DNA of 64,000 nucleotides from Edaphobacter lichenicola (GCF_025264645.1 NZ_CP073696.1:4650001-4714000); one strand, 5' to 3'. Counted from the stretch's first letter, positions 9,501 through 18,562 are shown. Translations and numbers: made by a program. The notes: generated by a model from the letters alone, not told the origin.

Positions 9501-12500
9501 ATCGTGCCACCGGTCGACACGGCGGTTACGGCTGGTCAACCTGCAACGTTCACCGTTGCTGCCAGCGGTTCGGGAACGCTCAGCTACCAATGGGCTGTGG
9601 CTGGAAGTGAGGTTACGGGAGCAACCAGCCCTACCCTGACCATTCCGGCAACCACGATTGCGCAGAACGGCGAGAGTGTGACGGTTACGATTACAAGCAA
9701 CTTTGGCCAGGTCACTTCAACCCCGGTCACGCTGACGGTAGATGCGCCAGCCAGCGTGGCCATCATCACGCAGCCTGCTTCGCAGACTGCCGTCGTCGGA
9801 CAGTCGGCAACCTTCACTGTAGCCGCCACCGGTTCGCCCCAGCTCAACTACCAGTGGTTTGAGAATGGAGGGCAAGTCCAAACCGGACCGCAGCCCAGCT
9901 ACACCACGCCTATTCTGAAGGCGGTTGGAACCGCCAGCATCTATGTCACCGTCAGCAATCCCGTCAACCAGCTTCAATCGGCTACGGCGACGCTCACCAT
10001 CAATGCTCCGACGCCAGTGAGTATCACCACCCCACCTGCCAATCAGATCGTTGGGGTTAACCAGCCCGTGCAGTTCACCACCGTAGTCGCTGGCTCTGCG
10101 CCCTATACGTATCAGTGGCAGTTCACTCCCAAAGGCGGCTCTGCCATCATCCTGGCGAGCAACACGACGAGCTCCAATACTATTAGCTTGCCCAGCTTTC
10201 CCATGAGCGCGGCTAACGTTGGCTCGTACACGGTGACGGTAAACAACGCCGCTGCCGCTCCGGTTACAAGCGCCGCGGCGCAACTTACGCTTGCGCCTCC
10301 CGGGGTCAATCTGGCACTCGATAAGGTCGCAACCGCGAGCAGCTCGCAAAACGCATGCACGGATCAGACGACAACACCGCCTTTCTCTGGCGCGGGCTGC
10401 CTGGGTGCGGAGAACGCGGTTGATGGCAACCAGACTACCCGCTGGGGATCGAAGACCGCAGGCGCGCCACCAACGCCTCCCGTTGTAGGTGTCGATCCGT
10501 CATGGCTGCAGGTGGATCTTGGTTCGGTGCAGGCCTTCAACACCGTGATCATTAACTGGGAGAATGCGTACGCGGCGGAGTATCAGATTCAGTACACGAA
10601 CGCTGATCCTGCGACCAACCCAACCTGGAATGTGGCAATCACCAACAACAATGGAGCGGGCGGTACGGAAACCCTGAACTTCAACACCGTTCAGGCCAGA
10701 TATATCCGGTTGTTCGCCACGCAGCGTAGCGGTAATTTCGGCTACTCCGTCTATGAGTTCCAGGTCTACAACGTTCCTCAATGCGGTGGCCCGACCGAGC
10801 GCTATACCATCAACTCCTCCAACCCAGAGCTCACACTGGTGATGGACAACCTCTCTGGGCTCTCCTGGACTAACACTATTCATACAGATACGACCCCGGG
10901 CTCGCAGTTCACCGGAGTGAGTGCCGCTGCGTATTGCAGTAGCATCCATATGCGCATCCCCACCGAGGCCGAAGCGCTTGGCATCAGTGGGAACAATGAC
11001 GCATCCTGTGCTTTCCCGGGAGTCTGGAGCACCTGGACCTCCAGCGTGGACCCGAATGATGCGACCGAAACGGCGGTCGTCAACTTCGACGGCAGCACTA
11101 CGTTCAACGTAACCGATAACTTCCCCGGCGCTACCCTATGCACTGTGGCCACGGGCTCGGTTGCGTCAGGGCCTCAGGCTCCCGTTATCGAAACAGAACC
11201 ACAATCCACGACGGTAGCCGTGGGAGAATCAGCAACGTTCACGGTGTTTGCTGCCGGTACGCCGACACCAAGTTATCAGTGGCTCAGGAACGGCAACGTA
11301 ATCGCCGGTGCAACAGGCGCTACTTACACCACTCCGCCAACCGTCGCTACTGATAACGGCGCATCCTTCAGCGTGTCGGCAACCAATGGAAGCGGCACTG
11401 TAACCAGCAACGCCGCTGTTCTTACTGTGACCAATAACGCCACCGGCGGCGGAGGAGCATGCACCAGTATTCCAACGGCACCGACAGGATTGACGGCGAC
11501 GGCGACTTCGTCCAGCTCCATTGGGCTGAACTGGATGGCAGTCACCGCACCGACTAACTGCTCAGTCGGCTCTTACAACGTCTATGGCAGCACAACCGCT
11601 GGCTTCACTCCGTCTGCCGCTAATCTGCTCGCTGCCGGAGTGACGGGAACGAGCTATTCCAACACCGGCCTCACTGCATCGACGACATACTACTACGTGG
11701 TGGAGGCGGTCGACGGGGACGGCGCATCGACGGCCTCGAACCAGTCCAGTGCTATGACAGGGTCCGGAGCTGCGCCTACTACGCCGAACTTTACGATCAA
11801 TGTCTCGTCGGCATCGCTTCCGGTGACCGCAGGCAGTAGTGGAACAGAGACGATCACGCTGGCGCCGCAAAACGGATTTACCCCAACCGCGGCCGTGAAC
11901 TTCACCTGCTCTGGTCTGCCCAGCGACGCCACGTGCAGTTTTTCCCCCACTACCATTACGTCGACAGGCGATATGGTCTCGACGTTAACCGTAAACACCA
12001 CCATGGCATCCTCTACGGCCAGCTATAAATCCAGTCCGTTGCTCCCAGGGTCGGTGTTGGCGGTTGCGCTGTACTTCTTCCGCAGAAGGAAGCGGCGTGA
12101 TCTGCAACTTCTGCTGCTGGCGGTATGCGTCGCCAGCATGACACTGCTCACGGGGTGCGGCGTACAGCCACCACCACCTCAAATGGCGACTTCAATGATT
12201 ACTGTCACTGCATCAGCTGGTTCTTTGACTCACACCACGACCTTTTCCCTGGTTGTGGAGACTCCGAACCTTCCTCCGACGTCAGCGAAACTTCAAAACA
12301 ACCTGAGTCCTTTGCTTCCAGGATCTATGTTGGCAGTTGCGCTGTGTTTTTTTAGCAGGAAGAGACGGTATCGTGTGCAGCTCATGCTGGTGATGTGCGT
12401 GTTTGGCATGGCTCTGCTCAGCGGTTGCTCGGCTGGTACTAACGCATCTCCTGCGACGGGAGGCTCTCAATCTGCAGCACCAATACCACCCGCCATTACG

Positions 12501-15500
12501 GTCCCACCCGCCTCGATCACTGTAACCGCAGGGCAGACGGCCACCTTCAGCGTTACGGCGACAGGCACCGCGCCGCTGACATACCAGTGGCAAAGCAATG
12601 GCAGTCCCATCGCCGGAGCGACCGCCGCAACCTATACAACTCCGGCCCTGACGACAAAGAACAACGGCACCAGCTTCGCCGTTGTAGTGACAAATGCAGC
12701 CGGTTCCATGACCAGTGCACCTGCAACTCTTACGGTCACCGCAGGCGGCAGTACCGGTTGCGGCGCGGCGCCAAGCATTCCCGGCTCTCCCGTCGCGGCG
12801 GCGACTTCCGGCAGCCAGATTGGTCTGAGTTGGAGTGCCAGTTCTGCTGGCTCGTCATGTACCGTAACGTACAACGTGTATCGCAGCACGACGTCCGGCT
12901 TTACGCCCGCGTCAGGCAACCTGGTAGCGTCCGGGCAAACAGGAACTTCTTTTATCGATAACGGCCTGACAGCGTCTACCACCTACTTCTATGCAGTCGT
13001 AGCAGTGGACGCTGTTGGCAGCTCTGCAGCTTCGACACAGGTAAGTGCGACGACTCTGTCTGCTTCGTCACCCCCCACGCCTTGCACTACCGTCCCTGGG
13101 CAGCCTACTGGCTTGGCGGCGAATGCAGCCTCAGTCAGCAGTATCAGCCTGTCCTGGACAGCGGATACTGCTCCGGCTAGCTGCAGCATCACCTATAACG
13201 TCTACGCCAGCACCGCGAGCGGCTTTGTCCCGTCGCAGACGAATCTGGTGGCCAGCGGAATCACCTCCAACCTCTACACCAACACTGGTCTGGCTGCGTC
13301 CACCACCTACTTCTATGTCATCGAAGCAGTCGATGGGGCGGGCAACTCGGCGCCTTCTGCTCAGGTTCAGGACACGACTACCGCGGCAGCTCTATCGGAG
13401 ATTATTGCGATTCACTCAGGCGGTCCCGCAGTAAGCAACACCAATGGTGGCGATGCATCGTTTGTTGCCGACGAGTTCTACGACACCGGTGGAACATCGG
13501 CCTCAGGTACAGCAGTTTCGGTCGCCGGGGTAATCAACGCTGCTCCGGAAGCGGTGTACCAGACGGAGAGGAATGGCGCATTCAGCTACACAATTCCTGG
13601 TCTGCAACCCGGTGCAACCTATACGGTTCTGCTGCACTTCGCGGAGACCTATTTTATGGCTGCTGGCGGCCGCGTCTTCAGTGTCGCGATCAACGGAACC
13701 ACGGTCCTTCCCAATCTCGATATCTTTCAAGAGGCCGGAGGCCAGAACATCGCTCTGGTCGAACCCTTCACCGCAACAGCGAATCCGCAGGGACAGATTG
13801 TCATCAAGTACACAAGAGGGTCCGCGGACCAACCTAAATCCAGCGGCGTCGAAGTACGCGGAGTACCCAGCAGCTGCACCCTTCCACCCGCGGCGGCACC
13901 AGCTGGGCTCACCGCGCAAGCAACTTCTCCCAGCATTATTAATCTGTCCTGGCAGACGGTCACGCCTCCTCCGAATTGCCCCGTCACATATAACCTATAC
14001 GGCAGCACCACGAGCGCGTTTACTCCTTCTGCATCCAATCTCATCGCGAGCGGTCTGACCGACTTGTCTTATTCGAACACCGGGCTCGCAGCCTCCTCGA
14101 CCTATTACTACGTCGTCGAAGCGGTGGATACAGACGGCGCATCGGTGCCCTCTTCCCAGGTAAGCGCTACGACAAACCCGGCGAACTCTTGTATCTCGGT
14201 GCCCACCGTGGCCCCCTCCGGCTTTGCGGCAACTGGTGCCTCTTCGAGCGCCATCGGATTGAGCTGGGCAGCCATTACCCCCCCGGCAAACTGCACCAAC
14301 ATCACCTATAACGTTTACGGCAGCACCACAAGCGGGTTTGTTCCCTCGCTGAGCAACGAGATCGCTGTAGCCCTGGCGAATCCTGTCTTCTTCAACACCA
14401 GCCTTCCCGCATCTTCAACCTATTACTACGTTGTTCAGGCCGTGGATGAGGATGGCGTTTCATCACAGTTCTCTCCTCAAGTCAGTGCCACAACACTCGC
14501 GCCTCCAACTCAGTTGACAGCGACTGCAACGTCCCCCAATGAGATCGACCTCACGTTCCCTGCAAGCACCGCGCCTGCGCCGGTGACCTACACTATCTAC
14601 CGCAGCACCACAGCGAACTTCAAGCCATCCGGTACGACCCAGGTTGGCACCACGAAGTCCAATTTTTACAATGACGCCGTAGTCACAGCAGCGACGACCT
14701 ATTACTACATCGTTCAGGCAAACAGTCCGAACGGCACAGCGACGGTAGGTGGTCCGGTAAGCGCAACATCTCTGGCTCTCGGAAATGCCACGCCATTCTG
14801 GGATGCCAGCAACTTGCCGCCAACTGCTGCCGGTGCGGTACTCGTGTTGAAGTTCCTGAACCGGACGAATGGCCAGTACCCTGACGATCAAGTTTTCTGG
14901 AGCGCGACGATTAATGGTGTGGTTGTGACAAACTCAATTGCCGCACAGCCTATCTTGCAGCTGCCTTCCGGTGCATCAGGTCGAATCCCTATCTATCTTG
15001 GGACACCGAGCCAGAGCGCGAACAGCTACTCTGACTTCCTGGAGTACACCATCGGCCTAGCTGGGAACAGCACGAACACCTACTTCATCAATATGGACAC
15101 GACCAGAGTCGATAATTTTGGGATCAAAAATGCTTTCCAGCTGACCTGCGGCGACGGCACCAATATTGCGATCGGCGAGAATGCCGGAGCCTTCGCGGAA
15201 TCACGAGCAAGTACGTTCCAGCGCTATCTCAATGCTGTCCCCGCAAACTTCCAAACACTTGCGCAGGTGCAAGCTCCCTACCGGATTGTCTCTCCGGGTG
15301 ACGGCGGCTTCGATACCGGTGGACCATACGTGACCTATTACAACGACTGGATCACCCAGTTATACGCCGTGAATGGACTTACCATTACTCCGACGGGAAT
15401 TCCTAATGGAGATGGCTTGGGCGCCTATCCCGGTATTTCCGCGGCGATCTATCGCCATGTGGGAGGAGTTGCCGGAACCTTCAACCCGGACGGCTCACTC

Positions 15501-15692
15501 GCGAATCAGGGCTTGTGGGGCAACCCGGATCAGTTCTACCAGACCGAACCCTTCAGCTACTACGGGAAGTTTCTCCATCAGATTGCCATCAACGGGCAGC
15601 AATACACCTTCCCCTATGATGACAATGGTGGATACTCCTCCGACGTAAGCTGCAACTCGCCCAAGACGCTTCTCATAGCGATTGGCTGGTAA
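6513..15692 (+). CDS. Giant multidomain glycoside hydrolase: GH2-like N-terminus, GH64 C-terminus
   Basis: The product has 3059 residues. A hydrophobic export segment lies at about 43-58. Approximate domains: GH2 sugar-binding (100-290), Ig-like (290-425), GH2 TIM barrel (426-710), GH2-type C-terminal beta domain (816-980), three Ig-like (993-1260), F5/8 discoidin (1265-1423), DUF1566/Lcl-like (1429-1550), Ig (1555-1643), FN3 (1653-1751), beta sandwich (1757-1831), two membrane/lipobox modules (1840-1885, 1931-1974), Ig (1992-2077), two FN3 (2083-2291), malectin (2295-2450), three FN3 (2453-2753), GH64 beta-1,3-glucanase (2759-3059). The GH64 end carries YTFPYDDNGGYSSD and finishes VAIGW-like (LLIAIGW). 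The usual GH2 Asn-Glu acid/base pair is absent (WEEDN at 546-550). Likely a surface enzyme on beta-glucans or other wall glycans; substrates are inferred. ATG 6513 has AGAGGA upstream; ATG 6561 is an alternative. Confidence 0.85.
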   Translation: MFRMYDVVESPSSSSVMFANPELSSETCRNRHRSSPLQSVNRPLLFLVLALFFVATYCSRRLDAQQVEATVPLSQRFTINLAAGVPEYVGDAASGSNAPQSQWWFENTKNSATYSDPTFVESSDSAWRQVGLPYDANIPNSFINQDSGGGQGSEPGNNNWYRLHFKVDPKYAGQKFLLNLEGAHTGVQVFINGKLQTGISAVAADAQATHVLGFVPVVLDLTANLVTDGVTENVIAIDVSRGDTWFETPNFSNTFRFGQNMAGLFRNVFLYVTNPIHIPLNVYSNTQNWGTYVGTVSEVAGAEGVTATAVSAVVEVQTNVVNESSTTQQVTLTTQIVDASGNVVVTAPPVTQSVSPMTPATLPAPSPCPPTPPKPVFDQLITVPNPTLWYPNNSIYGKPYMYKVYHIVSVNGVVVDSFQSPLGIRTITWDANFPYFNGHPMYLWGGASRYDYPALGSSVPDEQWWRDMQQIAAQGGNVWRPGHSPSSEEMVEAADAYGIMIDQPSGDGENHWAASSNPSADDLQLKQEVHRDMIIRDRSHPSILDWEEDNGGMNQSLADELACIETSWDSINPRVQADRTYSPSYAFMGECDGAGCETGVKNTNPNNPSFGAEYWDNMGTGRGTQTGTGANTVYAYDYELAFAAPYLKDWSQGKAANAFGMAQWYFADTPGEDSLWAEFQNQPSINWQHLVRSLGYSSVDQNRFPRMLYYIYQANWIPYQIQPVVRLAHHWNRSYEYTPGTPIQENAFSNCPKVRLLINGVAKDPVTGAVLQDQVPNPWTINSSADLSQSTTVMPGQVHWMVNWAPGTITAECLDTNDNVVPSSQSPSAAHTITTAGSENKIVLSVVPEVVRPDGTSFQWTSNGSDAAFVMAQVQDANGNLVPTAVDNVTFTVTGPAEYMGGTQQLVADPSWTNDYQDDFSKLHSNDIGGLPYGFFHSPGDPELNFEGGLQKIALRSTFTPGTVTVTATAQGLVSGSAQLTSVAPPAPPQSQPPAIIVPPVDTAVTAGQPATFTVAASGSGTLSYQWAVAGSEVTGATSPTLTIPATTIAQNGESVTVTITSNFGQVTSTPVTLTVDAPASVAIITQPASQTAVVGQSATFTVAATGSPQLNYQWFENGGQVQTGPQPSYTTPILKAVGTASIYVTVSNPVNQLQSATATLTINAPTPVSITTPPANQIVGVNQPVQFTTVVAGSAPYTYQWQFTPKGGSAIILASNTTSSNTISLPSFPMSAANVGSYTVTVNNAAAAPVTSAAAQLTLAPPGVNLALDKVATASSSQNACTDQTTTPPFSGAGCLGAENAVDGNQTTRWGSKTAGAPPTPPVVGVDPSWLQVDLGSVQAFNTVIINWENAYAAEYQIQYTNADPATNPTWNVAITNNNGAGGTETLNFNTVQARYIRLFATQRSGNFGYSVYEFQVYNVPQCGGPTERYTINSSNPELTLVMDNLSGLSWTNTIHTDTTPGSQFTGVSAAAYCSSIHMRIPTEAEALGISGNNDASCAFPGVWSTWTSSVDPNDATETAVVNFDGSTTFNVTDNFPGATLCTVATGSVASGPQAPVIETEPQSTTVAVGESATFTVFAAGTPTPSYQWLRNGNVIAGATGATYTTPPTVATDNGASFSVSATNGSGTVTSNAAVLTVTNNATGGGGACTSIPTAPTGLTATATSSSSIGLNWMAVTAPTNCSVGSYNVYGSTTAGFTPSAANLLAAGVTGTSYSNTGLTASTTYYYVVEAVDGDGASTASNQSSAMTGSGAAPTTPNFTINVSSASLPVTAGSSGTETITLAPQNGFTPTAAVNFTCSGLPSDATCSFSPTTITSTGDMVSTLTVNTTMASSTASYKSSPLLPGSVLAVALYFFRRRKRRDLQLLLLAVCVASMTLLTGCGVQPPPPQMATSMITVTASAGSLTHTTTFSLVVETPNLPPTSAKLQNNLSPLLPGSMLAVALCFFSRKRRYRVQLMLVMCVFGMALLSGCSAGTNASPATGGSQSAAPIPPAITVPPASITVTAGQTATFSVTATGTAPLTYQWQSNGSPIAGATAATYTTPALTTKNNGTSFAVVVTNAAGSMTSAPATLTVTAGGSTGCGAAPSIPGSPVAAATSGSQIGLSWSASSAGSSCTVTYNVYRSTTSGFTPASGNLVASGQTGTSFIDNGLTASTTYFYAVVAVDAVGSSAASTQVSATTLSASSPPTPCTTVPGQPTGLAANAASVSSISLSWTADTAPASCSITYNVYASTASGFVPSQTNLVASGITSNLYTNTGLAASTTYFYVIEAVDGAGNSAPSAQVQDTTTAAALSEIIAIHSGGPAVSNTNGGDASFVADEFYDTGGTSASGTAVSVAGVINAAPEAVYQTERNGAFSYTIPGLQPGATYTVLLHFAETYFMAAGGRVFSVAINGTTVLPNLDIFQEAGGQNIALVEPFTATANPQGQIVIKYTRGSADQPKSSGVEVRGVPSSCTLPPAAAPAGLTAQATSPSIINLSWQTVTPPPNCPVTYNLYGSTTSAFTPSASNLIASGLTDLSYSNTGLAASSTYYYVVEAVDTDGASVPSSQVSATTNPANSCISVPTVAPSGFAATGASSSAIGLSWAAITPPANCTNITYNVYGSTTSGFVPSLSNEIAVALANPVFFNTSLPASSTYYYVVQAVDEDGVSSQFSPQVSATTLAPPTQLTATATSPNEIDLTFPASTAPAPVTYTIYRSTTANFKPSGTTQVGTTKSNFYNDAVVTAATTYYYIVQANSPNGTATVGGPVSATSLALGNATPFWDASNLPPTAAGAVLVLKFLNRTNGQYPDDQVFWSATINGVVVTNSIAAQPILQLPSGASGRIPIYLGTPSQSANSYSDFLEYTIGLAGNSTNTYFINMDTTRVDNFGIKNAFQLTCGDGTNIAIGENAGAFAESRASTFQRYLNAVPANFQTLAQVQAPYRIVSPGDGGFDTGGPYVTYYNDWITQLYAVNGLTITPTGIPNGDGLGAYPGISAAIYRHVGGVAGTFNPDGSLANQGLWGNPDQFYQTEPFSYYGKFLHQIAINGQQYTFPYDDNGGYSSDVSCNSPKTLLIAIGW
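12030..12165 (+). other. Internal anchor/lipobox module 1 in the giant gene
   Basis: In the giant protein, residues 1840-1885 run SPLLPGS, a short hydrophobic stretch, a basic cluster (RRRKRR), a second hydrophobic stretch, then LLTGC with Cys at 1882. The first half looks like a C-terminal surface-sorting tail (LPxxS, membrane segment, Arg/Lys). The second half looks like a lipoprotein signal peptide. Both lie in mid-protein, in frame. Confidence 0.7.
12304..12432 (+). other. Internal anchor/lipobox module 2 in the giant gene
   Basis: Residues 1931-1974 repeat the layout of module 1: SPLLPGS, hydrophobic stretch, basic cluster (SRKRRYR), hydrophobic stretch, and LLSGC with Cys at 1972. Base-level similarity between the two modules is also evident (for example TTGGCGGTTGCGCTGT and TTGGCAGTTGCGCTGT), pointing to duplication. 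Confidence 0.7.
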
Positions 15693-15716
15693 CCTGAACT
15701 CTGCTGACGTGGAGGT

Positions 15717-15726
15717 GGGGGGGGGG
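15717..15726 (+). repeat. Homopolymer of ten G
   Basis: Ten consecutive G residues lie 25 bp after the stop of the giant gene and 46 bp before the start of the lyase gene. This is the longest G run I noticed in the window. It lies in the leader of the lyase gene, or in the intercistronic gap if the two genes are co-transcribed. Confidence 0.9.
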
Positions 15727-15772
15727 CGCTCGTGCAGGGCCTCTCTGCTGAGCCTATCTCAACAGGGTTGGA

Positions 15773-16960
15773 ATGATGACACTCAATCGAAGAGAGTTTT
15801 GTGCCGGCGTGGCGATGGCGACAATGGTTGTCCGGACACGCTCAGCGTGGGCAACAGGCGGATCTACAGGTTATCAAATAGTGGCGCAAGCCGATCGGAG
15901 CCGAGTCCTCCAGGCGGCTCAGCAGTATCTCCCGATGGAGCCGGTGACCATTACGGCATTCCACACCCCCAAGAGTCCTGGTGGCCCGCACGACTTCTTC
16001 TCTCAGGCCGACTACTTCTGGCCCAACCCGAAGAACCCCGATGGGCCATATATCAACCGGGACGGCCAAAGTAATCCCGAGAACTTTAACGATCATCGCA
16101 AGGTGATGATCGATCTTTCTGTTCGAATGCCGGCTCTTACGGCGGCATGGCTGCTGACGAAAGACCACCGCTACGCGAAGCGGTCTGGCGACCACCTGCG
16201 ATCCTGGTTCGTGACACCCGAAACTCGGATGAATCCGAACCTCGAGTTTTCCCAGGGAGTGCACGGCGTCTCCACCGGCCGCAACTACGGCATTATCGAC
16301 ACCCTCCATCTGGTTGAGGTGGCGCGGGCCGCAAGCTTTCTGGGTCCCGAAGCGCTCTCTACAGATGACCTGCAGAGCGTGAAGCGATGGTTTCGCGAGT
16401 ACCTGAGCTGGATGAAAGACAGTGAGAAGGGCAAGCAGGAGCGCGCAACCCTGAACAACCACGCCACCTGCTGGGCCTTGCAGGCTTCGGAGTTTGCACG
16501 GCTGGTCGGCGATGAGGGAACCCGCGATGAAATTCGCCTCTGGTTCACGGAAAAACTGCTCACAGATCAACTTGGCATGGATGGTTCTTTTCCGAAAGAG
16601 TTGGTTCGTACGAAGCCCTACAGCTACTCCATCTTCAACTTTGATGTGATGGCTGGCTTGGCTCAATCGCTTAAGGGATCAGGGACCGACCTCACCATCT
16701 TCGCATTGCCCGATGGCCGAGGACTCTGCAAGGCAGCTGAGTTTCTCTACCCTTTTCTGAAAGATAAAGATAAGTGGCCATACGCGAAAGATGTTGAACA
16801 CTTCAATGCGCTGCCGGTGCGGTCTCCGGGATTGCTGTTCTCCGGCTTGGCCTGCAATCGCACAGAGTACATCGCGCTCTGGAAGACCCTAAATCCAGAT
16901 CCGACTGACAAAGAGATCATTCGGAACTATCCGATTCGCCAGCCCCTGCTATGGGTTTGA
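15773..16960 (+). CDS. Alginate-lyase-family polysaccharide lyase, exported
   Basis: This 395-residue protein has the (alpha/alpha)-toroid layout of the Pfam Alginate_lyase family (PL5/PL38-like), whose members cleave uronic-acid polymers by beta-elimination. Visible family features are FWPNPKNPDGPYINRDGQ (about 83-100), the TGRNYGIIDT segment near residue 169 and NNHATCW near 228, the usual active-site Asn-His region. The N-terminus LNRREFCAGVAMATMVV is a Tat-like signal. ATG 15773 is followed at once by a second ATG at 15776; CAGGGTTGG precedes them. It lies 80 bp after the giant glycoside hydrolase and may be expressed with it. Alginate, glucuronan or another uronate polymer are all possible substrates. 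Confidence 0.8.
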   Translation: MMTLNRREFCAGVAMATMVVRTRSAWATGGSTGYQIVAQADRSRVLQAAQQYLPMEPVTITAFHTPKSPGGPHDFFSQADYFWPNPKNPDGPYINRDGQSNPENFNDHRKVMIDLSVRMPALTAAWLLTKDHRYAKRSGDHLRSWFVTPETRMNPNLEFSQGVHGVSTGRNYGIIDTLHLVEVARAASFLGPEALSTDDLQSVKRWFREYLSWMKDSEKGKQERATLNNHATCWALQASEFARLVGDEGTRDEIRLWFTEKLLTDQLGMDGSFPKELVRTKPYSYSIFNFDVMAGLAQSLKGSGTDLTIFALPDGRGLCKAAEFLYPFLKDKDKWPYAKDVEHFNALPVRSPGLLFSGLACNRTEYIALWKTLNPDPTDKEIIRNYPIRQPLLWV

Positions 16961-17058
16961 GGCTGCGTCTAAATGACGCCGCCTACATTGCGGATCGCAA
17001 TGGGATCATTCCGATCGGCCCACTGATTTCTTTGTGGAAAAGGATCTGAATCAATCCA

Positions 17059-18108
17059 TTAGTCATTCATTCGAGCTTCAATTTTCGCGATGAGTCGCTC
17101 AGCCCACATTCGGAGTAGCCTGTCGGATGCAACCATCGGCACGGACAACGCCAGGATTCGGTATACGTCACCGCGTCGTATCTTTGAGACCTTTGCCGGA
17201 TCCAGCCACCGATCGTTGTTTACTAGAAGCGATACCGTCTCTAACCCGATGAGGATCGGCCACAAGCAGGCCAGCCGCAGCCGAATGGAGAGCGAGGGAA
17301 GAGAGAGCGTATATTCGATCCCGGCACGGTAGTGATCGAGAGCCTTCCTGACCAGTTCGAACAAGACCGGTCGTGCCCGCAACGACAGATCGGGCGACAA
17401 GAGGTCTTGTGGCGTCAGATCCCATCGAGTGAGTATCGTGGCCGGCAAGTAGCAGCGGCCGATGCGCAGATCTTTGCCGCAATCCCGGAGAACATTTGTC
17501 ATCTGTAGAGCTTTCCCGAGCCGAATGCCACGGTCCATCACCAATGTCGGAGGGTCCGAGAACGTTCCGGGTACGTGAGCGTACGTCATCTTCGTCCAGA
17601 ACTCTCCAACGCATCCAGCGACCATATAGGTGTATTGGTCAAGTTCTGCGAACTCCTGAAGCGCCATGATGCGTCCCGATGATTCATCGGGGAAAGTCCG
17701 CAAGTCGAACTCCATACCCTCGGTGATGATAGTGACGATCTCACGTACAGCCTCACGATCGGACTGTCCAAATTGAGAGAGAACTACGAGGGCGGGTCCG
17801 AGGGACTCGAGCAGAACTTTTTCGTCGGAGTCCATTTGCTGACTGGCCACTTCCGCCCGGATCACAGTCAACGCGTCACTATCGGGAAACCCGTTCACCT
17901 GACTGCGAAACGACAGGAGTAGTTCCATTCGCTTCTCCGGCGATATCAGGGACGTATCTGCGATCGTATCCGCAGCGCGGGCCAAGAGATATGCAAGGCC
18001 AACCGGATCGCGCATCCCAGCAGGAAGCACGCTTAAAGTGAGGTAAAAGGAGCGGGAGACACTCTTCAGAAGAGGGCCGAGGAGCTCAGCCCTGGTGGGG
18101 TTAGACAT
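17059..18108 (-). CDS. Squalene/phytoene synthase family protein
   Basis: This 349-residue enzyme belongs to the head-to-head prenyl synthase family. Both aspartate-rich Mg-binding motifs are intact: DTIAD at 47-51 and DCGKD at about 208-212 (within NVLRDCGKD). The N-terminus SVSRSFYLTLSVLPAGMRDPVGLAYLLARAADTIADT and the TYMVAGCVGEFWTKM segment look more like squalene synthases (eukaryote-type SQS) than the HpnC/HpnD pair. A hydrophobic stretch near the C-terminus could tether it to the membrane. Product is probably squalene or presqualene diphosphate for hopanoids or carotenoids. No other isoprenoid gene is nearby. It is convergent with the lyase gene. Confidence 0.8.
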   Translation of the reverse strand: MSNPTRAELLGPLLKSVSRSFYLTLSVLPAGMRDPVGLAYLLARAADTIADTSLISPEKRMELLLSFRSQVNGFPDSDALTVIRAEVASQQMDSDEKVLLESLGPALVVLSQFGQSDREAVREIVTIITEGMEFDLRTFPDESSGRIMALQEFAELDQYTYMVAGCVGEFWTKMTYAHVPGTFSDPPTLVMDRGIRLGKALQMTNVLRDCGKDLRIGRCYLPATILTRWDLTPQDLLSPDLSLRARPVLFELVRKALDHYRAGIEYTLSLPSLSIRLRLACLWPILIGLETVSLLVNNDRWLDPAKVSKIRRGDVYRILALSVPMVASDRLLRMWAERLIAKIEARMND

Positions 18109-18492
18109 GGATTCTCATGTTCAATCGCTCTAGCAATTCTATCTGCAGTAGTCGCCGCACTGCACCTGCTTGCTGGTATGCATCTCACGCCAGCGGCGAA
18201 CGCTTTACCGCTGTGACCGAGAGGTGCGATATCCCTGGCCCGGGAATTGCAAATTGGATCACAGGCGTGGTTTGGGAGACGATTAGCTTGGCCGCTTTGG
18301 CTGACGCGCCAGCAACCCACTCATCGACGCATTGCAATGCATTGTGCGTGGCTGGAGTAGAAGGAGACGGTTTTCCAGTGCCTTGCTTCCGTCCCTTCCA
18401 CCCTCTCGACACAAGCCAAGTAGACCCCTCTTAAAAACAAGACATGGCAAATCTCTGCGAATCTGCTCAATCCATCCGCGAGGTGCTGAGAG

Positions 18493-18506
18493 CTTTCGTT
18501 CGTCAC
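18493..18506 (+). promoter_or_regulatory. Candidate DeoR/AgaR operator, upstream of the TonB receptor
   Basis: CTTTCGTTCGTCAC shares CTTTCGTTC exactly with a site at 24365 in the nagX/GH109 intergenic region, and lies about 18 bp before the -35 box. The role is inferred from the shared sequence and the DeoR-family regulator in the same locus. Confidence 0.35.
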
Positions 18507-18523
18507 ATAAACGCATAAATAAG

Positions 18524-18552
18524 TTGACAATTTATTAAGCTTGCTTGATTAT
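18524..18552 (+). promoter_or_regulatory. Sigma-70-like promoter for the TonB receptor
   Basis: A perfect TTGACA (18524-18529) is followed after 17 bp by GATTAT (18547-18552, four of six matches to TATAAT). It lies 52 bp before the start codon of the receptor gene. Confidence 0.55.
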
Positions 18553-18562
18553 TCACAACAAT

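Noticed and set aside
15842..16666. 274-residue minus-strand ORF
   Set aside because: Antisense of the lyase gene, which has clear family motifs.
18117..18434. 105-residue ORF between the squalene synthase and TonB receptor genes
   Set aside because: Cys/Pro/Ser-rich composition, no ribosome site, and overlapping ORFs of equal length on the other strand.
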